A DNA stretch of 13,075 nucleotides from JAWVZU01 sp033722075 (lineage in GTDB: Bacteria > Pseudomonadota > Gammaproteobacteria > Xanthomonadales > SZUA-38). This document shows, piece by piece, positions 1 through 6,116 of this stretch. Where the stretch lies: the NCBI GenBank assembly GCA_033722075.1, contig JAWVZU010000090.1:1-13075 (forward strand), written 5' to 3'. A program made the translations under genes and the position numbers. Each line of letters begins with the position of its first letter. Within the stretch, counting starts at the first letter, position 1. The notes below the pieces were generated by a model. The model ran no database searches. It was not told where the DNA came from and saw only the letters and a program-made list of their open reading frames with translations.

Positions 1-477
1 GACGCTGTCGATCACATGAATGACGCCGTTGCTGGCCATCACATCGGCCTGCACGACGGTCGCGTCGTCGACGTAGACTTTGCCGCCCATGGTCTTGATG
101 TCGACCTTGGAGCCTTGAACAGTGGTGGCGTTGTCGAGACCTGCGACTTTGCTCGCCGGCACCTTACCCGGCACGACGTGGTAGGTCAGAACGGCGATGA
201 GCTGGTCCTTGTTCTCGGGCTTGAGCAGCGATTCGACCGTTCCTTCGGGCAGCTTGGCAAAGGCCTCGTCGGTCGGTGCGAACACCGTGTACGGACCTTC
301 GCCCTTCAGCGTCTCAACCAGGCCGGCCGCTTCCAGGGCGGTGGCCAGCGTGTTGAAAGACCCGGCTTCCACAGCCGTATCGACGATGTCCTTGCCCTTC
401 TTATCGTATTGGCCCGCAAAGGCGACGCCGGCGACAAGAAAGACCAGCGCTACAGCGGAAGTGAACTTACGAAACAT
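1..477 (-). CDS. Secreted fasciclin (FAS1) domain protein, C-terminus cut by window edge
   Basis: I translated this by hand from ATG at 477; the frame stays open for 159 codons to the window edge. Residues 1-21 form a signal peptide (MFRKF, a hydrophobic stretch ending GVAFA), so the mature chain probably starts near Gly22 in the periplasm or outside the cell. The rest is a single FAS1 domain: YTVFAPTDEAF about one third in (H1 motif), TYHVVPGK in the middle (YH motif), and NGVIHVIDSV at the cut end, where FAS1 domains normally finish within a few residues. So only a short tail is missing. An AGGAG Shine-Dalgarno sits at 486-490, 8 bases before the ATG. Small one-domain bacterial FAS1 proteins are linked to adhesion or matrix roles, but no function can be read here. 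The gene is divergent from the MerR-B12 regulator and shares a 64-base intergenic region with it, so it is a likely regulatory target. Confidence 0.93.
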   Translation of the reverse strand, partial: MFRKFTSAVALVFLVAGVAFAGQYDKKGKDIVDTAVEAGSFNTLATALEAAGLVETLKGEGPYTVFAPTDEAFAKLPEGTVESLLKPENKDQLIAVLTYHVVPGKVPASKVAGLDNATTVQGSKVDIKTMGGKVYVDDATVVQADVMASNGVIHVIDSV

Positions 478-500
478 GTGAGAAACTCCTGTATTGGGTG

Positions 501-521
501 TTACGCATAAGTTATGCGTAA
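501..521. promoter_or_regulatory. Perfect inverted repeat, probable operator of the MerR-B12 regulator
   Basis: The half-sites TTACGCATAA (501-510) and TTATGCGTAA (512-521) are exact reverse complements around a single G at 511. The repeat is centred in the 64 bases between the divergent FAS1 and MerR-type genes. It is too close to both starts, and lacks a T tract, to be a terminator. MerR-family dimers bind inverted repeats within or beside promoters, so an operator controlling one or both genes is the natural reading. A weak plus-strand promoter could overlap it: TTACGC at 501-506 and TATGTT at 525-530, 18 bases apart. The symmetry is seen directly; the binding protein is inferred. Confidence 0.7.
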
Positions 522-541
522 TGATATGTTAGGCATTCATT

Positions 542-1423
542 GTGCATTGGGTGTCTAGGATGTGCGTTTATTCCGTCAAGTCCGTCGTCTCGCTCACCGG
601 TGTGCCGGCATCCACGCTGCGCTCATGGGAGCGGCGCCATGGAGTCGTCAGTCCCGGCCGCGAGGACGGCCGCCGGCGCTATTCGGAAGCCGACGTCGCG
701 CGTTTGACACAGCTGCGCGAGCTCATCAAGGCGGGCCATCGCATCGGCGATCTGGCGAGCCTGGACCAGGCTCGCCTGGATGAGTTGAGCCGCCGCGCGG
801 AGGGCGGCGATCGACCGACAGACGCGCTGATGGCCGCCCTTTCGAACTACGACGTGGATGCCCTGGATTTCGAGCTCGCGCGTCTGATGGTCGCAACGTC
901 AGCCGAAGACCTGGTCACGACCGTGTTGCCGTCGATGCTGCAGGATGTCGGCGAACGGTGGCGACGCGGCGAATTGACCATCGCCCAGGAGCGCCTGCTT
1001 TCGAGCGCCATCCGCGGCCATTTGTTCAGCCTGGTCAACAGCCTGGGCCGAGGGCAGGGCGCCGAAATACTCACCACTACTCCGGCCGGCGAGCGGCACG
1101 AACTGGGACTCCTGCTGTTTTCGCTGATCGCAGCCAGGCATGGGGTGCCGGTACGTTACCTGGGTCCGGATCTGCCGCTGGAAGAGATCGCCCGCCTGGG
1201 CCGAGCCCTGCGTCCATCGGTAGTCGCCATCAGCATGCTGGTAACGGGCGACCCCGAAGCCGTGGTCGTGGCGCTAAGAGAAAACCTGCCTGAAGAGGTG
1301 GAGCTATGGGTCGGGGGCAGGGCGGCCGCCCAGGTTGCCGTCTCGATGTCGGGAGTCAGGCTGGCGACGGACGTTCGCCGGACCATGTTGCTGATCCGGG
1401 ACTTTGCCCGGCGGAAGGGTTGA
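542..1423 (+). CDS. MerR-family regulator with C-terminal cobalamin-binding domain (CarH/LitR-like)
   Basis: The protein has 293 residues from GTG 542, or 287 from ATG 560. GTG 542 has an AGG at 531-533 with 8-base spacing, while ATG 560 has only an adjacent AGG, so 542 is slightly preferred. Residues 8-75 are a MerR winged helix (YSVKSVVSLTGVPASTLRSWERR, shown here as YSVKSVVSLTG then VPASTLRSWERR), 95-170 a helical bundle, and 178-290 a B12-binding Rossmann domain with GERHELG (183-189) and YLGPDLP (206-212). CarH/LitR proteins of this layout repress DNA in the dark with adenosylcobalamin and release it in light. His186 is in place as the lower axial ligand. The upper-face motif W-x9-EH is W140-x9-E150-R151, so its histidine is missing, and the residue after W140 is Arg where T. 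thermophilus CarH has its second axial His. It may bind cobalamin without normal photochemistry. Its 3' end overlaps the convergent chorismatase by 68 bases. Confidence 0.9.
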   Translation: MHWVSRMCVYSVKSVVSLTGVPASTLRSWERRHGVVSPGREDGRRRYSEADVARLTQLRELIKAGHRIGDLASLDQARLDELSRRAEGGDRPTDALMAALSNYDVDALDFELARLMVATSAEDLVTTVLPSMLQDVGERWRRGELTIAQERLLSSAIRGHLFSLVNSLGRGQGAEILTTTPAGERHELGLLLFSLIAARHGVPVRYLGPDLPLEEIARLGRALRPSVVAISMLVTGDPEAVVVALRENLPEEVELWVGGRAAAQVAVSMSGVRLATDVRRTMLLIRDFARRKG

Positions 1424-2384
1424 TCGCGAAAGTCAGGACACCGTCCACCTCGACCCGGAGCTCCTGTCGACATACGGCGCCCTCAAGGACCACGAGGTGG
1501 GTGGGTGTGGCCAGGAGCGGTTCGATGATCGCCCGGATCGGCGACGCCAGTGCAGGATCTCGCACATAGACGCGTAGACAGGCGGAATCGCGCAACCGCG
1601 GCGCGCGCTCCAGCCGGGAAGTCCGGGCAGTGGCATCAAGCAGTGCTTCCAGGTTGGCCAGCGTCTCCTCGGTCTGGGCGGCGGCATCTTCCGGGTGCCG
1701 GGACTGGTGGCCCACGATCGCCGCCGTGCCGGAAATGAACAGGCAGCCGGAGCGGTTGTTGGTCAGCAGCGCCGCACGACTGAACAGCGGACTGCTCGGT
1801 CCGTATTCGCGGGGGTAGCAATAGGCGCTGACCTGGCGCGGGTTTTCGATGGCCTGAACCGGGTGTCGAGCCGCGAGGAGGATCAGCGTGAACGGCTCGT
1901 CGGCACGCGTCCCAATGGCTGTCGCTGCCGGTATCGAGTCGATCTCGGCCATTTGGGCCTCGAAGGCATCTGCGCGACCGAGGCAGAATTGCTTGTAGCG
2001 CTCCGAATCTCCGCCGCCCCGATTGATCTCGGGAAAGTAGTTCCAGGCCTTGATGATGTGTTCGTAGCCGCGTTCCCGCAGCGCCGACAGCACCTCGGCG
2101 TAGACGGCCCGGGCGGCGAGCTGCATGTCGTCAATCGGCCGGAATTCCGTGGCGACCAGGAGGTAGTCATCGCAGCCGATCAGGCGCAGATCGCCGTCCC
2201 GTTCGGTCCAGCTCGGGCCGGGGTACTGCCAGACCTCGACTCCCGCTTCCGCATCGAGACACCGCAGTGGTACGCGCAGGTCCCGCTCACCGGCGCCGGC
2301 ATCGGAGCCGAAGGTGAAGCGCGCAAAGACCGGGCCTTCGGGTGGCCGATCGGGCGGATGCAGGCTGACGGAAAACGGTCGCAT
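1356..2384 (-). CDS. Chorismatase / hydroxybenzoate synthase (XanB2, Hyg5, FkbO family)
   Basis: The 342-residue product belongs to the chorismatase family, which splits chorismate into pyruvate plus 3-hydroxybenzoate, 4-hydroxybenzoate or a dihydrodiol. Family landmarks appear in order: CDDYLLVATEFRP (71-83), AWNYFPEINRGGGDSERY (113-130), PAATAIG (152-158), ENPRQVSAYCYPREYGP (180-196), FISGTAAIVGHQSRHPED (216-233) and VCRQELRVEVDGV (304-316). XanB2 enzymes feed xanthomonadin (3-hydroxybenzoate) and ubiquinone (4-hydroxybenzoate); which product is made here cannot be decided. Start ATG 2384 has GGGAG only 3 bases upstream. The gene lies 21 bases after the S1/P1 nuclease, probably co-transcribed. 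As I recall the family, it usually ends near the VEVDG segment; here about 26 further residues, low in structure and rich in Ser/Pro/Gly, run antisense into the 3' end of the MerR gene. Confidence 0.88.
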   Translation of the reverse strand: MRPFSVSLHPPDRPPEGPVFARFTFGSDAGAGERDLRVPLRCLDAEAGVEVWQYPGPSWTERDGDLRLIGCDDYLLVATEFRPIDDMQLAARAVYAEVLSALRERGYEHIIKAWNYFPEINRGGGDSERYKQFCLGRADAFEAQMAEIDSIPAATAIGTRADEPFTLILLAARHPVQAIENPRQVSAYCYPREYGPSSPLFSRAALLTNNRSGCLFISGTAAIVGHQSRHPEDAAAQTEETLANLEALLDATARTSRLERAPRLRDSACLRVYVRDPALASPIRAIIEPLLATPTHLVVLEGAVCRQELRVEVDGVLTFAINPSAGQSPGSATWSGERPSPA

Positions 2385-2405
2385 GGGCTCCCAGTATATA
2401 TCCGC

Positions 2406-3413
2406 TCAGCGGAACACCGTCTCCAGCAGGCGGGCCAGGCGAATCGAAGCCAGGACCGCCTGGCGCTCGGCGACCATTCGGGCATTTGCAATATAATCCT
2501 CGGGCAGCTCGATCCCGTAATCGCTGCCGGGCCTGCAGGGGCTACCGTCGAGAGAGGTTCTCACCGCTTCGACCAACTCCGGGTTGTAGGCCCACTCACC
2601 GGCAACGGCCCGGCTTTCCGAAACCCATTGCGTCGTGTCCAGACCCGAGACCGCAGGCAGGACGTGATCGCGGTGGCGGATCAGCATTTCGAGCGCTTTC
2701 GTTTCGACAGCACCGTTCGAGATGGGCCCCGGCGCGAGCAGCGAATCCCAGAATGCATGGAGATTTTCCGGCTTGTCACGTCCGCGCAGACAGATGCGGT
2801 TGCCGCCTCGATCTCCGCTCTGCTCCATCCCGGGCAGGCCGAACATGGCAACCGCATGCAGGGGTTGGTGGAGGTCGGGAACCAGGTGCAGGAGCCAGCT
2901 CAGGGCAAGCGCCCGGTCTTCGGCGGGGATGGCCTCCGACTTGACGAGGGCCAGATTCGCCCGAATCGCCTGGACCACGTTCATGGTCTCGTCGCCCGGG
3001 TCCTGCGGCTCGAGCTTCGGATCGGGCCCGATTCCGTCGGCAAGGCGTTCCCGGCTGCCTTCGTCCGGCCAGAGTGGTTGATTGATGTAGTGCCAGCGCG
3101 GCCGCGAGAAGCGTCGATGGCGCTCGCTGTCGCCGGCACGATAAAGTTTGGCCAGGTCCGGCCACGCCGCCGCCTGCCGAAACCGCCAGCGGGGTTCCAG
3201 TTCAGCGGGATAGCTATTCGCGAGGTGCCGGGCAAAGCCCTGTTCGTAGTCCGGGTGCTCGCGCAGGAGCCGCGCAGCGGCGGACCGTGTCCGGGGCTCC
3301 AGCTGCAACCAGGTCATGTCGGCAATGATGCGCTGCCCGGATGTGTACCACGCCCCGGCCGCAGAGCAGCAAAGCAGTAACAGCGCGGCGGCCATGATCT
3401 TCTGCTTCATCAT
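2406..3413 (-). CDS. Secreted S1/P1-type zinc-dependent nuclease
   Basis: The 335-residue protein has a signal peptide (1-21, ending AAGA) with predicted cleavage directly before Trp22. That suits S1/P1 nucleases, whose mature N-terminal Trp binds a zinc ion. Other metal ligands, by comparison with nuclease P1, are Asp86 (AAWPD), His108 (WHYIN), His176, Asp180 and His186 (LLHLVPDLHQPLH), and His219 and Asp223 (NLHAFWD). The family cuts single-stranded nucleic acid and removes 3'-phosphates, here in the periplasm or medium. The oddity is WYTSGQ at 22-27: the usual second N-terminal ligand (His6 of P1) is Gln27, encoded by CAG. The start is ambiguous: two tandem ATGs at 3413 and 3410, and another at codon 7, with no clear Shine-Dalgarno. 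The family assignment is firm; full catalytic activity is less so. Confidence 0.92.
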   Translation of the reverse strand: MMKQKIMAAALLLLCCSAAGAWYTSGQRIIADMTWLQLEPRTRSAAARLLREHPDYEQGFARHLANSYPAELEPRWRFRQAAAWPDLAKLYRAGDSERHRRFSRPRWHYINQPLWPDEGSRERLADGIGPDPKLEPQDPGDETMNVVQAIRANLALVKSEAIPAEDRALALSWLLHLVPDLHQPLHAVAMFGLPGMEQSGDRGGNRICLRGRDKPENLHAFWDSLLAPGPISNGAVETKALEMLIRHRDHVLPAVSGLDTTQWVSESRAVAGEWAYNPELVEAVRTSLDGSPCRPGSDYGIELPEDYIANARMVAERQAVLASIRLARLLETVFR

Positions 3414-3667
3414 CGGTGGCTTGAATCGTCGAATACCGGGCGCGAAGCATACCCGATTCTTCAGCCGATGCGGTTGCGGCCTCGGCGTCTCGCTGCACGG
3501 CAGTAAGGAGCAAAAAGAGGATAAGCAGGCCCGCCGCTGCCTGCAGTAGCGCCGCCAGGATCCGCACCGTTCGAGCTGTCGTCGATTTCATGTTCCAATA
3601 ATGTCGATGGGCCTGCTGGATACACGAACCGGAGCCGCAACAGGTTACGCAGCGAGCTTTGTCGCCG
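3414..3667. other. Intergenic gap between divergent genes, with a doubtful minus-strand ORF start
   Basis: The gap separates the nuclease (minus) from the hydrolase (plus) and should hold both promoters; I see no convincing -35/-10 pair. On the minus strand an ORF opens at ATG 3591 (MKSTTARTVRILAALL, then a strongly hydrophobic stretch resembling a membrane anchor) and is followed by an acidic, Ala-rich segment. Its frame does not close before the nuclease: it runs out of frame into that gene to 3214, where the translation is clearly a shadow. It may be a spurious ORF, the 5' remnant of a lost small membrane protein, or a gene whose stop has been lost. Confidence 0.3.
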
Positions 3668-4528
3668 ATGGATGAGCAGCTTCAGGCATGGCACGCCGCC
3701 GGGGACTGGTTCGACTTTCGGGGGTGGCGGATCTTCTGTCGCGCCGACGGCAGCAACGACCCGCCGCTGCTCCTCATCCATGGCTTTCCCACCGCCTCCT
3801 GGGATTGGCATGCCGTGTGGGAACAGCTCGCCGGTGAATATCGGCTGATCACCCTGGACCTGCTCGGCTTCGGCTTTTCGGCCAAGCCGCGCGGACACGC
3901 TTACTCGATCTTCGAACAGGCCGATCTCATCGAGGCGCTGCTGGATCGCTGCGGTGTCTCCAGGGTCGATGTCGTTGCCCACGATTACGGCGTGACCGTC
4001 GTCCAGGAACTGCTGGCCCGCCACAACGAGGGACAGTTGCCGGTGCAGCTCGAGTCGATCTGTTTCCTGAATGGAGGCTTGATTCCGGGCGCACATCGAC
4101 CCCTTTTGATCCAGAAGCTGCTGGCGGGACCGTTGGGTCCACTGTTGGCGCGACTGGTCACCAAGGCTGCTTTTCGTCGCAACTTTGACCGGATTCTGGC
4201 CCGAGATCCGGGCAGTGCCGAAATCGATCGCCTCTGGACCCTGGTGAACCACAACGATGGGCGCGCCATCATGCACCGCCTGATCCGCTATATGGCCGAA
4301 CGCGATACCCATGCGGAGCGTTGGGTCGGCGCCCTGGGTCGGACGGAAATCCCGCTCGCCTTGATCAACGGAACGCTGGATCCGATTTCCGGTGGCCATG
4401 TCGTCGAACCCTTCGTCGCGGCCGCGCCGGGCGCAAAAATCTTCGCTTTGGCGGATGTAGGCCATTATCCGCAGCTGGAGGCGCCGGCCGAGGTGCTGGC
4501 TGCACTCAGGAGTTTTCTTTCACCTTGA
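3668..4528 (+). CDS. Alpha/beta-fold hydrolase, MEST-like, with aspartate nucleophile
   Basis: From ATG 3668 the product has 286 residues; an in-frame TTG at 3659 would add three. Neither start has a strong Shine-Dalgarno, so ATG is preferred. Features of an epoxide-hydrolase/haloalkane-dehalogenase-like enzyme are present: oxyanion motif HGFPTASWDWH (38-48), strand and turn LDLLGFGFSAKPRGHAYSI, nucleophile elbow VAHDYG with Asp106, a cap region with NGGLIPGAHRP, the acid region NGTLDPISGGH, and the catalytic His266 in GHYPQLEAP. The Asp nucleophile, the AHDYG elbow and the MHRLIRYMAER segment fit bacterial relatives of the mesoderm-specific transcript (MEST) protein, whose substrate is unknown. 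No signal peptide is present, so it should be cytoplasmic. Its last 23 bases overlap the convergent gene that ends at 4506. Confidence 0.9.
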   Translation: MDEQLQAWHAAGDWFDFRGWRIFCRADGSNDPPLLLIHGFPTASWDWHAVWEQLAGEYRLITLDLLGFGFSAKPRGHAYSIFEQADLIEALLDRCGVSRVDVVAHDYGVTVVQELLARHNEGQLPVQLESICFLNGGLIPGAHRPLLIQKLLAGPLGPLLARLVTKAAFRRNFDRILARDPGSAEIDRLWTLVNHNDGRAIMHRLIRYMAERDTHAERWVGALGRTEIPLALINGTLDPISGGHVVEPFVAAAPGAKIFALADVGHYPQLEAPAEVLAALRSFLSP

Positions 4529-5105
4529 AGTCGATGAACAGGGGCAGGGTCAGCCTCGAATTGTGATCGTCGGTCCCGAAGTACCGGTCCGATTTGTGGG
4601 GCACCTGGGTATCGAACAGCACCAGGCGGTTGTAGCGGTTGGCGACCGTATCCGAGATTACATGCTCGCCGTCAGTCCCGAGCGCGTAAAACAGTGTTCC
4701 GCTCTGGGGCGGGGGTTCCGGGGTCAGGTAGATGATTCCGGCGATCAGGTAGGACTGATCATCGGTATGAACCCAGCTGTCCCCGTCCGCTTCGGAGGTC
4801 ATCTGGAAGGAACAGTTCGCCCGAAAATCGCACGGCGGAAAGCGCAGGAGACTGGACAGGATGTGGTTCATCAGGTCCTGCACGAAGCCGGGGTTGAGCT
4901 CGTGAAGCGAGCGGGAACGTTTTCCGGGCCACGATTCTTCGGTGCCGTGGCGCGCATTGAAGGCCTTGACGTCCAGAAATTCCTGGCTGAGGGCCCAGCG
5001 ACGAATCGGTTCGGGATCGCCGAAGAAATTGTCCTTGATGAGAATCGGGAATGGCCGCTGGATTTCCACGCCGGAAGCATAGCGTCGCCGCGGGGCTTGT
5101 TCCAA
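4506..5105 (-). CDS. 2-oxoglutarate/Fe(II) oxygenase-like protein (DUF6445-like)
   Basis: The 199-residue protein looks like a small double-stranded beta-helix oxygenase. It shows an iron-binding HxD at His113/Asp115 (WVHTDDQSYL), a strand with IIYLTPEPPPQSGTLFY (124-140), the distal His170 in DTQVPHKSDR, and Arg184 in SRLTLPLF, placed to bind 2-oxoglutarate. The pattern recalls DUF6445 proteins, some of which sit in natural-product tailoring contexts; the substrate is unknown. No ATG is available in frame near the start. TTG 5105 begins 3 bases after the PRODH stop, which suits translational coupling; GTG 5069 (giving MEIQRPFP) is the alternative. The small gap suggests one operon with proline dehydrogenase, but a chemical link to proline is only a guess. 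Confidence 0.78.
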   Translation of the reverse strand: MEQAPRRRYASGVEIQRPFPILIKDNFFGDPEPIRRWALSQEFLDVKAFNARHGTEESWPGKRSRSLHELNPGFVQDLMNHILSSLLRFPPCDFRANCSFQMTSEADGDSWVHTDDQSYLIAGIIYLTPEPPPQSGTLFYALGTDGEHVISDTVANRYNRLVLFDTQVPHKSDRYFGTDDHNSRLTLPLFIDFKVKENS

Positions 5106-5108
5106 TCG

Positions 5109-6029
5109 TCAACCCGGCCGCAGCAGGCCCCGAATCACGTGTCCGGCAATCGCCGGGTTTTCCCGCAGACGCCGCGACGAATAGGCAAACCAGTGTTCGC
5201 CGAAGGGGACATAGATGCGCACCGGGTGGCCTTCCCGGATGAGTTCGTCACGCAGCGGTTCGGCGACACCGAGGAGCATCTGGAACTCGTAGCGCTCCCG
5301 CGGGACGATCCTTTCGGCAATGAGCCGCTTCGCATGGCTCACCAAGGCTGGGTCGTGGGTGGCGATGCCGACTTTTTCGGCATGGTTGTCGATCAGCAAC
5401 TTGAGCAACTCGTTGAATGACGCGTTGATTTCCTGCGGCGCCTTGAAGGCAATCTCAGCCGGTTCCACGTAGATGCCCTTGCACAGCCGCAGGTGCGCGA
5501 TGTCGTTGGCCAGCAGGTCCTCGACATCGTCGCGACTGCGTCGCAGGTAGGCCTGGATGACCGCTCCGACATTGCCATGGGACTCGCGCAGGCGGCGATA
5601 CAGATCCAGCGTCTGGTCGGTGACCGACGAGTCCTCCATATCGATCCGCACGAAATTGCCCCGCTCGGCCGCGGCATCGGCCAGCTGGGCCATGATCTCC
5701 AGGCAACGCTCCGGTTCGAAGCGCAGTCCCATCTCGGACAACTTGACCGAGATGTTGCAGTCGAGGCCCTGGTCCGCGATATCCCGCAGTGCCTGGAGAT
5801 AGAGGTCTCGGTAGCCCGTCACCTGGTCCGGATCCGTGACGTCCTCGCCGAGCACGTCCAGGGTGGCCATCGCACCGAGCTGGTTGAGTTCCCGGATGAC
5901 CCGGTACGCATCCTCTAGCGAGACCCCGGCGATGTAGCGTCGCGAGATCCGCCAGACCAGTGGCCGGGGGACATAGGGCAGAACCGCGGCGACGGAACGA
6001 TTGATCAGCGATGTGGGGCTGTTGAGCAT
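5109..6029 (-). CDS. Monofunctional proline dehydrogenase (FAD-dependent)
   Basis: This 306-residue PRODH oxidises L-proline to pyrroline-5-carboxylate and passes electrons to the quinone pool through FAD, at the membrane surface. Its length matches stand-alone bacterial PRODH such as the Thermus enzyme; there is no fused P5C dehydrogenase or DNA-binding domain as in PutA. Barrel motifs are in order: ISVKLSEMGLR (93-103), VRIDMEDS (127-134), VIQAYLRRS (157-165), RLCKGIYVEP (181-190), GIATHDP (221-227), YEFQMLLGV (247-255), and the proline-binding signature RIYVPFGEHWFAYSSRRLRE (271-290), whose two adjacent Arg and Glu hold substrate. Start ATG 6029 has GGAG 5 bases upstream and MLNSPTSLINR is a natural N-terminus. 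The frame is open much farther upstream, but that part is antisense to fhs. It is divergent from fhs. Confidence 0.94.
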   Translation of the reverse strand: MLNSPTSLINRSVAAVLPYVPRPLVWRISRRYIAGVSLEDAYRVIRELNQLGAMATLDVLGEDVTDPDQVTGYRDLYLQALRDIADQGLDCNISVKLSEMGLRFEPERCLEIMAQLADAAAERGNFVRIDMEDSSVTDQTLDLYRRLRESHGNVGAVIQAYLRRSRDDVEDLLANDIAHLRLCKGIYVEPAEIAFKAPQEINASFNELLKLLIDNHAEKVGIATHDPALVSHAKRLIAERIVPRERYEFQMLLGVAEPLRDELIREGHPVRIYVPFGEHWFAYSSRRLRENPAIAGHVIRGLLRPG

Positions 6030-6116
6030 CCGCACTCCAGTTCCGCGCGTGGCTGGCGCCATCATAGGTTTTTGGCCGACAATGCCCTTGAGTGAGATCA
6101 AATCGCGGGAAGACGA

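Noticed and set aside
16..510. 164-codon plus-strand frame over the FAS1 gene
   Set aside because: It is antisense to the FAS1 gene, which has a signal peptide, ribosome site and FAS1 motifs on the other strand.
1695..3380. 561-codon plus-strand open frame across the chorismatase and nuclease
   Set aside because: It is wholly antisense to two genes with clear family motifs; its translation has no recognisable domain. High GC leaves long antisense frames open.
3461..4465. 334-codon minus-strand frame under the alpha/beta hydrolase
   Set aside because: It is antisense to a gene with a complete catalytic set; translation shows no domain.
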